NCBI GenBank assembly: GCA_002451695.1
Contig: DKDC01000025.1
Coordinates: 24,139 to 40,500, forward strand
DNA length: 16,362 nucleotides
Origin: Prevotellaceae bacterium UBA6858
Lineage (GTDB): Bacteria > Bacteroidota > Bacteroidia > Bacteroidales > Bacteroidaceae
Reading direction: 5' to 3'
The notes beneath the pieces were generated by a model. It made no database searches. It was not told the DNA's origin and was given only the letters and a program-made list of their open reading frames with translations. Of the stretch, positions 1 to 6,405 are shown piece after piece; positions within the stretch are counted from its first letter, which is position 1, and every line of letters starts with the position of its first letter. A program made the translations under genes and the position numbers.

Positions 1-165
1 TAGTTTTTCCTACATCAAATATAGTTTTCGGGGCATTGGGGAAAAGACAACCGTTTTGCTTTTGCGGGAATCATATAAACGATGTATGTTGGTTGTTGAT
101 TGCAACGGTATATATGTAGGGGCGTATGGCATACGCCCTTTACACCGCCGCGTGAACTACACCGC
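1..165 (+). repeat. Composite intergenic repeat IE-1, cut by the window start
   Basis: The first three bases (TAG) are the end of a 15-bp unit. A 6-bp spacer (4-9) and a degenerate unit CTACATCAAATATAG (10-24) follow, so the 21-bp pitch of the other copies is kept. Next comes a partial connector, GGGGCATTGG (30-39). About 75 bp of unrelated sequence then separates it from the REP-like hairpin at 120-138 and its downstream tail, which resembles that at 4642-4665 (CCGCGTGAAC here, CCGTTTGAAC there). Compared with IE-2, this copy looks decayed or interrupted between connector and hairpin. It lies upstream of the Lrp-type regulator. Its left part is outside the window, so the number of units is unknown. 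The right boundary is approximate. Confidence 0.6.
119..138 (+). repeat. REP-like hairpin, copy 1
   Basis: GGGCGTAT (120-127), loop GGC and ATACGCCC (131-138) form a perfect 8-bp stem with a 3-nt loop, preceded by TGTAG. The same hairpin with loop GCA occurs at 4622-4641, and inverted at 13294-13312. The form (short GC-rich hairpin, tetranucleotide-like 5' flank, intergenic, several copies) is that of REP elements mobilised by REP-associated tyrosine transposases. No such transposase lies in the window, so that link is inference. Confidence 0.75.
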
Positions 166-299
166 AGATTGCGCATATTTTGCGGCTTGTTCTCCTGCGG
201 AAATAGTCAGATGTCTCTTTTCTTTCGCGAAAATGGAACTTATTTTCTGCAAAAACGCATATTTTTATCGCAAAACCTAATGGTTAAAAAGAAAATTCA

Positions 300-307
300 T
301 ATCTTTG
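300..307 (+). promoter_or_regulatory. Predicted Bacteroidota promoter -7 box for the Lrp operon
   Basis: TATCTTTG matches the Bacteroidota primary-sigma -7 consensus TAnnTTTG. No convincing -33 TTG is seen at the usual 19-21 nt upstream. The box lies 69 nt upstream of the regulator start, giving a leader of roughly 60 nt that is AT-rich and lacks a Shine-Dalgarno. It would drive the whole 377-4427 operon. Confidence 0.6.
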
Positions 308-376
308 CGATAACCAACAATGCATATAGTCATGAAGTGCAACAACAAATATACAAACAACTAATCCGTAAAATCT

Positions 377-850
377 ATGAAAACAAAACAGAAAAGAATC
401 GACAACAGCGACCGTAAGATTTTAAGCATAATAGGGCGCGATGCGCGTGTGCCTCTGAAGGACGTGGCGAAGGTTTGCCAAATGTCGCGTGCGGCTGTGC
501 ACCAGCGCGTGCTGAAGATGATTGAGAACGGGGTGATTACCGGCTCGCGCTATGACGTGAACCCGCAGGCCGTGGGCTATCTCACCTGCACCTTTGTGGG
601 GATAAGCCTCGACAAGGGCTCGAGATACCAGAGCGTGGTTGACCAGATTTCAAAAATACCCGAAATCGTGGAGTGCCACTTCACCACAGGCTCATACACC
701 ATGCTCGTGAAGCTGTACGCCCGCGACAACGCCCACCTTATGGAGCTTCTGAACCATCAGATACAGAAAATCGTGGGGGTAACGTCAACCGAGACCCTCA
801 TATCGCTTGAGCAGAGCATCGACAAGCCGCTTACAATCGAGGCGGAGTAA
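377..850 (+). CDS. Lrp/AsnC family transcriptional regulator
   Basis: This 157-residue protein has the normal length and architecture of Lrp/AsnC regulators. Residues about 8-55 form the winged-helix DNA-binding domain (DRKILSIIGRDARVPLKDVA, then recognition-helix region MSRAAVHQRVLKMIENGVI). Residues about 68-148 form the RAM ligand-binding and oligomerisation domain, with a characteristic turn at GSYTMLVKLYARD. Family members bind amino acids and form dimers to octamers that wrap promoter DNA. The ATG at 377 gives the canonical N-terminus (RIDNSDRKIL) and has an AT-rich upstream region typical of Bacteroidales. It is the first gene of a five-gene operon, 19 nt before the next gene, so it probably controls its own operon in response to an amino acid or peptide-derived ligand. 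The specific ligand cannot be read from the sequence. Confidence 0.93.
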   Translation: MKTKQKRIDNSDRKILSIIGRDARVPLKDVAKVCQMSRAAVHQRVLKMIENGVITGSRYDVNPQAVGYLTCTFVGISLDKGSRYQSVVDQISKIPEIVECHFTTGSYTMLVKLYARDNAHLMELLNHQIQKIVGVTSTETLISLEQSIDKPLTIEAE

Positions 851-869
851 CCCGGGAAAAGCCGCGCAC

Positions 870-1175
870 ATGAATTTTGAAGGACTGCTTGTAGGCGTGT
901 TCACATTCCTTATAATAGGCGTGAGCCACCCCATAGTAATCAAGACCGAATACTATTTCGGCACTCGCCCATGGTGGGTTTACCTGCTTGTGGGCATAGC
1001 CGCCCTTGCAGCGGCACTGTTCGTTGAGGACGTAATAGTAAGTTCCCTGCTTGGAGTGCTCTCGTTCACCGCCTTTTGGGCGATAAAGGAACTCTTTGAG
1101 CAGGAGCAGCGCGTGGAGCGCGGATGGTTTCCGCGAAACCCCAAACGCCGCTACAAATTCGATGAAAAGAAATGA
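870..1175 (+). CDS. DUF4491 small membrane protein
   Basis: This 101-residue protein matches my memory of the Bacteroidota family DUF4491: it begins MNFEGLLVGVFTFLIIGVSHPIVIKTEYYFGTR and ends with an IKELFEQ...RGWFPRNPKRR tail. Three hydrophobic segments are visible (about residues 5-22, 33-50 and 54-70), followed by a basic cytoplasmic-looking tail. I chose the ATG at 870 rather than an in-frame start at 807 because the family begins at MNFEG and the upstream codons overlap the regulator gene with no conserved character. The stop overlaps the next start as ATGA (1172-1175), implying translational coupling with the hydrolase fusion. The function is unknown. Its fixed place between a regulator and a peptidase could mean a role in transport or membrane sensing, but nothing in the sequence proves that. 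Confidence 0.85.
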   Translation: MNFEGLLVGVFTFLIIGVSHPIVIKTEYYFGTRPWWVYLLVGIAALAAALFVEDVIVSSLLGVLSFTAFWAIKELFEQEQRVERGWFPRNPKRRYKFDEKK

Positions 1176-2962
1176 GCACGGACGAAAACATATTGCAATC
1201 CTTTGATATCGGCGAGGCGTATGACGACATAAACTCCACGTTCCCCAACACGTCCCCGCGCCCCATTGTGGGCATAACGGGAAACCTTGACGCGGAAACG
1301 TGCAAGCTGGCTGTGGCGTACTATAAAAGCGTTGAGCTTGCGGGCGGCGTGCCTGTGATAATCCCGCCCACACGCTCGCGCCACACCATGCTGAACACCC
1401 TCGGGCGCATCGACGCACTCGTGCTTTCGGGCGGGGCGGACATCAACCCGCTCTATATGGGCGAGGAGCCGGAGCAGGGGCTTCATGGTATAAATCCCGA
1501 ACGCGACGCCTTTGAGCTGCTTTTGGCGCGGCTCGCCTTTGACAGGCAAATCCCCATTCTCGGCATCTGCCGGGGGATACAGGCACTCGCGCTTGCGCTC
1601 GGAGGGGGAGTGCATCAGGACATATATTCCCTGCAAGACGGAAGGAAACTTCTGAAACATTCGCAGGACGCTCCGCGCAACACTTTGACGCATTCCGTGG
1701 AAATAGAGCCTGACACCCTTCTCGCGGGAGTATGCGGGGCGGGGAAAATAACGGTGAACTCTTTCCATCATCAGGCGGTGAGCCACGCCGGGAAGCACTT
1801 GAAAGTTTCGGCATACGCAGCCGACGGCGTAATAGAGGCGGTGGAAAGCTCCGAGTTCAAGCCCGTGCTCGGCGTGCAGTGGCATCCCGAATGCCTGGCC
1901 ACGGACGGAAACGTCCCGGCAAGGAAACTTTTTGAATGGATTGTGGGCGAGGGCGAAATTTACCGCAGGGCGCGCAAATTCCACACCCGCCACCTCACGC
2001 TCGACACCCATTGCGACACGCCTATGTTCTTTTCGCAGGGGATTGACATACGCCGCCGCGACCCGAAGATACTCGTTGACCTCCACAAGATGGACGAAGG
2101 CGGGCTTGACGCTTCGATTATGGCTGCCTACATACCGCAAGGGCCGCGTGATGACGCGTCGCTCGCCGCCGCAACCCGCATGGCGGACGGAATATTCAGG
2201 AAAATAGACGAAATGGTTGGCGGGGCGCAGGGCGTGGAACTCGCACGGACTCCGGCAGATTTGGTGCGCCTGAAAAACGAAGGCAAGCACGCCATAATGA
2301 AAGCCATAGAAAACGGCTACGCCCTCGCCAAGGACATAAGCAATGTGGAACGCTACGCCCGGGAAGGCGTTGTTTACATCACACTTTGCCACAACGGCGA
2401 CAACGACATCTGCGACTCGGCGGCAAAGTCCTGCAACGAGCATGGCGGTGTGAGCGAGTACGGCGAAAAGGTCATAAGGGAAATGAACCGCTGCGGCATA
2501 ATGGTTGACCTGTCCCATGGCGGGGAGAAAAGCTTCTATGACGCAATGGAGATAAGCAGACTGCCGATTGTCTGCAGCCACGCTTCGGCGAGGGCTTTGT
2601 GCGACCATCCGCGAAACCTCACCGATGACCAGTTGCGCACATTGCGCAAGACGGGCGGTGTGGCGCAGGTAACATTCTACGAGGGCTTCCTGAGAAAAGA
2701 CGGAAAGGCCACAGTGCTTGACGCAATGGCTCATCTTGAACACATAATAGAGATAGCCGGAATTGAACACGCCGGCATCGGGTCCGACTTCGACGGCGAC
2801 GGCGGCGTGCCGGGCATAGCTTCGGCTTCGGAGATGATAAACATAACGAAACGCCTGTTGCGCAAACGCTACAGCGAGAAAGACATCGCGCTTATATGGG
2901 GCGGGAATTTCCTGAGAGTGATGCGGCAGGTGCAGGATGCCGCAAAAATAAGGCAATCATGA
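1172..2962 (+). CDS. Fusion of gamma-glutamyl hydrolase-type amidotransferase (C26) and membrane-dipeptidase-type (M19) domains
   Basis: This 596-residue protein has two enzymatic domains. Residues about 30-258 are a class I glutamine-amidotransferase-like hydrolase of the PuuD/peptidase C26 type. It has a LSGGADINP loop, nucleophile Cys133 in GICRG, and His238 and Glu240 in WHPE. Residues about 272-590 are a renal-dipeptidase-type M19 metallopeptidase. Candidate metal and catalytic residues are His280 and Asp282 (THCDTP), Glu380 (IENGYAL), His449 (VDLSH), His470 (CSHAS) and Asp539 (GSDFDG). All key residues appear intact in both halves. No signal peptide is seen, so it should be cytoplasmic. 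C26 enzymes cut gamma-glutamyl amide bonds and M19 enzymes cut dipeptides such as Cys-Gly, so the fusion could degrade gamma-glutamyl tri- or dipeptides sequentially (inference). It overlaps both neighbours by 4 bp. Confidence 0.9.
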   Translation: MSTDENILQSFDIGEAYDDINSTFPNTSPRPIVGITGNLDAETCKLAVAYYKSVELAGGVPVIIPPTRSRHTMLNTLGRIDALVLSGGADINPLYMGEEPEQGLHGINPERDAFELLLARLAFDRQIPILGICRGIQALALALGGGVHQDIYSLQDGRKLLKHSQDAPRNTLTHSVEIEPDTLLAGVCGAGKITVNSFHHQAVSHAGKHLKVSAYAADGVIEAVESSEFKPVLGVQWHPECLATDGNVPARKLFEWIVGEGEIYRRARKFHTRHLTLDTHCDTPMFFSQGIDIRRRDPKILVDLHKMDEGGLDASIMAAYIPQGPRDDASLAAATRMADGIFRKIDEMVGGAQGVELARTPADLVRLKNEGKHAIMKAIENGYALAKDISNVERYAREGVVYITLCHNGDNDICDSAAKSCNEHGGVSEYGEKVIREMNRCGIMVDLSHGGEKSFYDAMEISRLPIVCSHASARALCDHPRNLTDDQLRTLRKTGGVAQVTFYEGFLRKDGKATVLDAMAHLEHIIEIAGIEHAGIGSDFDGDGGVPGIASASEMINITKRLLRKRYSEKDIALIWGGNFLRVMRQVQDAAKIRQS

Positions 2963-3984
2963 AGAAAAACAAGAAGGCTACAGTCATTATAATGGTAATT
3001 GCGGTTTTGGCGGCGGCTGCCGGCGCGGTTTTCGCCCTTGGCTCAAACAAGGGAGAAGGTGATGCCGCTACTGATGCGGCAGACACCGTAAGCGTTCCGC
3101 AGTTCAACGCCGAAAATGCGTACAAGTCGGTTGTGGAGCAGTGCAGCTTCGGGCCTCGTGTGCCCAACACCGAAGCCCACGCCAAATGCGCCGACTATAT
3201 CGCCGCCGAATTCGGGAAGTGCGGCTACACCGTAACACGGCAGACAGCCACTCTGCCACGATATGACGGCGTGCAGATGAAAAGCGTGAACATCTTCGCC
3301 ACCTGTGACACCGTTTCGGAACGCCGCATACTGATTTCGGCACACTGGGATTCGCGCCCCTGGGCAGATCAGGACGCTGACGAGACAAAGCGCAAAACGC
3401 CGGTGATGGCGGCCAACGACGGTGCAAGCGGCGTGGCTGTGATGCTGGAGCTTGCACGCATATTGAAGTTGCAGAAGCCCGGCATTGCCGTTGATTTCGT
3501 CTGCTTCGACACCGAGGACAGCGGCACTCCCGAATGGGACAAAACCGGCGACGACCAGAGGGACGAGGCTTCGTGGTGTCTCGGATCGCAATACTTTGCC
3601 GCCAACCTGCCGTCGGCGGACTACCGCCCGATGTATGGCGTAAATCTCGACATGGTGGGCGGAAAAGGCGCGAAGTTCCTGCAAGAGGGCTTCTCAAAGC
3701 GTTTTGCGCCGGGCGTTGTTGACAAAATCTGGGCGGCGGCGGCACTTGCCGGATATTCCGCCGTGTTCCCCGTGCAGGACGGCGGTTTTGCCACTGACGA
3801 CCACCTGCCTATGAACCAGATTGCCGGCATCCCCACCGTGGACATCATACCCTGCTACACCGACTATGAGAACAGTTTCGGCCCTACGTGGCACACCGTG
3901 AACGACACTCCCGAAAACATTGACCGCGTAACGCTCAAAGCCGTGGGGCAGACTATGCTGCAGCTCATTTACAACGAAAAATAA
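2959..3984 (+). CDS. Exported M28 family peptidase, glutaminyl-peptide cyclotransferase-like
   Basis: This 341-residue protein has an N-terminal hydrophobic segment (about residues 8-28) after a Lys-rich start, with no lipobox Cys. It is therefore a signal peptide or membrane anchor leading to the periplasm. The rest is an M28 alpha/beta metallopeptidase fold of the glutaminyl cyclase subgroup: SAHWDSRPWADQD (His129), AANDGASGVAV (Asp154), FDTEDSG (Glu186 probable catalytic acid/base, Asp187 probable zinc ligand), GVNLDMVGG (Asp231), the TDDH region (279-282) and WHTVNDTPENID (His312). The WADQD insert and the WHTVNDTPEN ending favour QC-like enzymes over aminopeptidases. Known QCs turn N-terminal Gln into pyroglutamate, though some M28 relatives are aminopeptidases. 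The ATG at 2959 overlaps the previous stop (ATGA) and starts the Lys-rich signal region. An upstream in-frame start at 2896 would overlap the fusion gene by 67 bp. Confidence 0.87.
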   Translation: MKKNKKATVIIMVIAVLAAAAGAVFALGSNKGEGDAATDAADTVSVPQFNAENAYKSVVEQCSFGPRVPNTEAHAKCADYIAAEFGKCGYTVTRQTATLPRYDGVQMKSVNIFATCDTVSERRILISAHWDSRPWADQDADETKRKTPVMAANDGASGVAVMLELARILKLQKPGIAVDFVCFDTEDSGTPEWDKTGDDQRDEASWCLGSQYFAANLPSADYRPMYGVNLDMVGGKGAKFLQEGFSKRFAPGVVDKIWAAAALAGYSAVFPVQDGGFATDDHLPMNQIAGIPTVDIIPCYTDYENSFGPTWHTVNDTPENIDRVTLKAVGQTMLQLIYNEK

Positions 3985-3989
3985 ACACA

Positions 3990-4427
3990 ATGCAAAGCAT
4001 AAACGAAATACAGGACGAGATTGTAGAGGAATTCGGCGAGCTTGACGACTGGATGGACCGCTATCAGTTGCTCATCGACATGGGAAACGAGCAGAAGCCC
4101 CTGCCCGCAGAGGAGAAAAACGACCAAAATCTTATTGACGGCTGCCAAAGCCGCCTGTGGCTTGTGTGCGACCAAAAACCCGACGGCCGCCTGTGCTTCC
4201 GCGCCGAGAGCGACGCGCTCATAGTCAAGGGCGTTGTGTCGCTGCTCATCCGTGTGCTGTCCGGCCACACGCCCGATGAAATCCTCAACGCCGATCTTTA
4301 CTTCATCGACAAGATAGGCTTGCGCGACCACCTTTCGCCAACCCGCAGCAACGGTCTGCTGTCAATGCAGAAACAAATGCGTATGTACGCCCTCGCGTTC
4401 AAAGCCAAGGGTACGGTTGGAAAATAA
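3990..4427 (+). CDS. sufE: SufE family Fe-S cluster assembly sulfur acceptor
   Basis: This 145-residue protein is of normal SufE length. It has the family pattern: an N-terminal helix (EIVEEFGELDDWMDRYQLLIDMG), the conserved IDGCQSRLW loop carrying the persulfide-accepting Cys52, a GVVSLLIRVLSGHTPDEI helix region and the C-terminal SPTRSNGLLSMQKQM segment. SufE takes sulfane sulfur from the cysteine desulfurase SufS and passes it to the SufBCD scaffold in the cytoplasm. No sufS, sufB, sufC or sufD is nearby. It is the last gene of the operon, starting 5 nt after the M28 gene, so it is probably cotranscribed with peptide-degrading enzymes that could supply cysteine (inference). In Bacteroidales sufE is often unlinked to the suf operon, so the location alone is not proof of a special role. 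Confidence 0.93.
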   Translation: MQSINEIQDEIVEEFGELDDWMDRYQLLIDMGNEQKPLPAEEKNDQNLIDGCQSRLWLVCDQKPDGRLCFRAESDALIVKGVVSLLIRVLSGHTPDEILNADLYFIDKIGLRDHLSPTRSNGLLSMQKQMRMYALAFKAKGTVGK

Positions 4428-4533
4428 TGCATCCTGCTGTTTTTCAGAATTTTATACAAAACAAGGCGGGCTTTGTAAATTATTGCTTTTCTGATAATTA
4501 CAAAATCGCAAAAAAGGTCTGATATAATTTTTC

Positions 4534-4574
4534 CTACGTCCTATGTAGTTTTTTCTACATAGGACGTAGTTTTT
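4534..4574 (+). terminator. Hairpin with T-tract inside IE-2, possible intrinsic terminator after sufE
   Basis: Units 2 and 3 of the array are perfect 15-bp inverted repeats separated by TTTTTT, followed directly by TTTTT (4570-4574). RNA from the sufE operon would fold into a 15-bp stem with a 6-nt loop and a U-tract. The stem is less GC-rich than a classic terminator. The opposite strand lacks a downstream T-tract, so any activity should be one-way, for + strand transcripts. No better terminator is seen between 4428 and 4512. Confidence 0.5.
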
Positions 4575-4621
4575 CTCATGTCCGATGTAATTCTTGCGGC
4601 ATTGGTTTTGCGCCATTTGTA

Positions 4622-4641
4622 GGGGCGTATGCAATACGCCC
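4622..4641 (+). repeat. REP-like hairpin, copy 2
   Basis: GGGCGTAT (4623-4630), loop GCA and ATACGCCC (4634-4641) form a perfect 8-bp stem preceded by CATTTGTAG. The hairpin and its left flank, back to the connector, match the reverse strand of the copy at 13294-13313 almost base for base. This shows the hairpin is part of a larger repeated unit rather than a chance palindrome. Confidence 0.78.
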
Positions 4642-4769
4642 TGTACGTCACCGTTTGAACCGCATCGGCAGGCACTGCCACGGTATGGCGGAAAAATGGC
4701 GCAATTTGTTGGCTGGTTGTGTTTTTAGCAATCGCGGACGTGTGGGTGTGCCACAAAACGCGGCACACG

Positions 4770-4800
4770 TTGCGGGTAAGCCATAATTTTCTTACTTTTG
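4770..4800 (+). promoter_or_regulatory. Bacteroidota-type promoter for the S41-CotH-rmuC operon
   Basis: TTG at 4770-4772 and TACTTTTG at 4793-4800 match the -33 (TTTG/TTG) and -7 (TAnnTTTG) elements with 20 nt between them, the usual spacing for the Bacteroidota primary sigma factor. Transcription should begin near 4807, leaving a very short leader before the ATG pair at 4821-4826. The promoter lies about 105 bp downstream of the IE-2 element. Confidence 0.75.
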
Positions 4801-4820
4801 CATATAATAAACTGAACAAT

Positions 4821-6389
4821 ATGATGAAACGGATATGTTTGCTTGCGCTTGCCGCATTGGCGGTTACGCTTTCGGCGCAAAACAAGGATAAGGGAAACGA
4901 TGCCATACGCAAATTGGGGATTGCCCAATATGCCATCTCCCACCTTTATGTGGATTCGGTGAACGCCATGAAACTCACGGAGGGTGCGATAAAGGGAATG
5001 CTCTCGCAGCTCGACCCTCACTCCACATATACGGACGCTGCGCAGACAAAGGCTTTCAACGAACCCCTGCGTGGCGATTTCGAGGGGATAGGCGTGCAGT
5101 TCAACATGCTCGAGGACACGCTCGTTGTGATACAGCCCACCGACAAAGGCCCGTCGCAGAAAGTGGGCATCTTGGCGGGCGACCGCATTGTGCGCGTGAA
5201 CGACACGCTGATTGCGGGCGTGAAAAAGCCTACCGATGTTATAATGAAAATGCTGCGCGGGAAAAAGGGCACCACCGTGCATCTTGGGGTGGTGCGCCCG
5301 GGAGTTAAGGAGGAAATCAAGTTTGACGTGGTGCGCGACAAGATACCGCTCCACACCCTCGACGCCTCCTATATGATTGACGGCAAGACGGGCTACATAC
5401 GCTTCGGGTCTTTCGGGCAGAAAACGCCCGACGAGGTGCGCACAGCCATGAAGGGGTTGATGGAAAAAGGCATGGACCGCCTTATAATAGACCTCCGCAG
5501 CAACGGCGGCGGCTTTATGGAGGCGGCGGTGCAGATAGCGGGCGAGTTCCTGCAACAGGGCGACATGGTGGTATATACCAAGGGACGCGCAGTGCCTTCG
5601 TCGGAATACAAGGCACGCGGCGGCGGAATGTTCACCAAAGGCAGGGTTGCCGTTCTGATTGACGAGTTCAGCGCGTCTGCGGCGGAAATCCTCGCCGGCG
5701 CTCTTCAGGACAACGACCGCGCCGCGATAGTGGGTGTGAGGAGCTTTGGCAAGGGTCTGGTGCAGCAGCCGGTGCAGCTTCCCGATGGCTCCATGATTCG
5801 CCTTACGGTTTCGCGCTACTACACTCCCGCCGGGCGGTGCATCCAGAAGCCCTACAAGCCGGGCGAAAAGGAGGCCTACAGCCTTGACGAGCTTAACCGC
5901 CTGCGCAGCGGGGAGCTTTTCCACGCCGACAGCATACACCACAACGATTCGCTGAAGTGCTTCACGCTGAAAAAGCACCGCCCTGTTTACGGCGGCGGAG
6001 GCATAATTCCCGACCACTTTGTGCCGCTCGACACCATGACATATACGAAATACTACCGCAGCCTGTCGCGCAAGAACCTCATACTGCCCGCCGGCACAAA
6101 ATACATTGACCGCCACCGCAGCAGCCTGAAGAGCGGCTATCCCGAATTTGACGCTTTCAGGAAAAACTATGAAGTGCCGGGAGAACTGGTTGACAGCATT
6201 TTCGCCGCCGGCGAAAAGGACAAGATAACGCCCAAGGACGAAGAGGAAAAGACCAAGACTGCCAAACTCCTCGCCAAAACATTAAAGGCTCTTGTGGCGA
6301 GGGACATCTGGGACACGTCGCAGTATTTCCAGATAATCAACGAGGGCGACGCCACCATAGAAAAGGCAATGCAGGTGATAAGGAAATAA
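4821..6389 (+). CDS. S41 family C-terminal processing peptidase (CtpA/Prc type)
   Basis: This 522-residue protein has a signal peptide (MMKRICLLALAALAVTLSAQ, cleavage probably after the Ala at 19 or nearby), so it acts in the periplasm. Residues about 30-75 are the N-terminal helical part (LDPHSTY). About 85-170 is a PDZ domain (RGDFEGIGVQF, then VGILAGDRIVRVND). About 185-400 is the S41 protease core. The nucleophile is Ser286 in FSASAAE. The general base is Lys311 in FGKG, 25 residues later as in E. coli Prc, with Gln315 four residues beyond. The family cuts C-termini of periplasmic substrates using the PDZ domain for tail recognition. The C-terminal 120 residues are charged and helical. 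I chose 4821 because it begins the signal peptide just below the promoter. The in-frame start at 4719 lies upstream of the promoter. ATG 4824 is an equal alternative. Confidence 0.93.
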   Translation: MMKRICLLALAALAVTLSAQNKDKGNDAIRKLGIAQYAISHLYVDSVNAMKLTEGAIKGMLSQLDPHSTYTDAAQTKAFNEPLRGDFEGIGVQFNMLEDTLVVIQPTDKGPSQKVGILAGDRIVRVNDTLIAGVKKPTDVIMKMLRGKKGTTVHLGVVRPGVKEEIKFDVVRDKIPLHTLDASYMIDGKTGYIRFGSFGQKTPDEVRTAMKGLMEKGMDRLIIDLRSNGGGFMEAAVQIAGEFLQQGDMVVYTKGRAVPSSEYKARGGGMFTKGRVAVLIDEFSASAAEILAGALQDNDRAAIVGVRSFGKGLVQQPVQLPDGSMIRLTVSRYYTPAGRCIQKPYKPGEKEAYSLDELNRLRSGELFHADSIHHNDSLKCFTLKKHRPVYGGGGIIPDHFVPLDTMTYTKYYRSLSRKNLILPAGTKYIDRHRSSLKSGYPEFDAFRKNYEVPGELVDSIFAAGEKDKITPKDEEEKTKTAKLLAKTLKALVARDIWDTSQYFQIINEGDATIEKAMQVIRK

Positions 6390-6405
6390 AAGCTATTGAC
6401 ATACC

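Larger units (their letters stand above)
4511..4665 (+). repeat. Composite intergenic repeat IE-2, four-unit array plus connector and REP-like hairpin
   Basis: This is the most complete copy. The outer terminus AAAAAGGTCTGATATAA (4511-4527) contains unit 1 (4513-4527). Unit 2 CTACGTCCTATGTAG (4534-4548), unit 3 CTACATAGGACGTAG (4555-4569, the exact reverse complement of unit 2) and unit 4 TCATGTCCGATGTAA (4576-4590) follow at exactly 21 bp. Spacers are TTTTTC, TTTTTT and TTTTTC. The connector (from 4596, GCGGCATTGGTTTTGCGCC) leads to TGTAGG, the REP-like hairpin at 4622-4641 and a tail with CCGTTTGAAC (4651-4660). It lies between sufE and the S41 protease promoter. The right boundary is approximate. 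Confidence 0.8.

Noticed and set aside
320..364. 14-codon leader frame before the Lrp-type gene
   Set aside because: It ends 12 nt before the regulator start and could be a leader peptide, but it is very short, in AT-rich DNA, and has no ribosome site or special codon run.
56..417. Two short + strand frames (74 and 105 codons) before the regulator
   Set aside because: They run through the REP-like hairpin and the promoter, overlap the regulator start in another frame, and show no codon bias or family features.
1151..2956. 601-codon open frame on the minus strand
   Set aside because: It lies opposite the C26-M19 fusion gene, whose two domains keep all active-site residues. The antisense product is low-complexity with no recognisable domain, a usual shadow in GC-rich DNA.
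2896..2958. Upstream in-frame start for the M28 protein
   Set aside because: It would place 21 codons inside the fusion gene and bury the signal sequence, whereas ATG 2959 gives a clean ATGA junction and a Lys-rich signal start.
4463..4480. Small hairpin after sufE (CAAGGC/GCTTTG)
   Set aside because: The stem has six pairs with one wobble, a two-base loop and no T-tract, so it is too weak to call.
4725..6116. 463-codon open frame on the minus strand
   Set aside because: It is antisense to the S41 protease and its promoter, and the protein has no recognisable motif.
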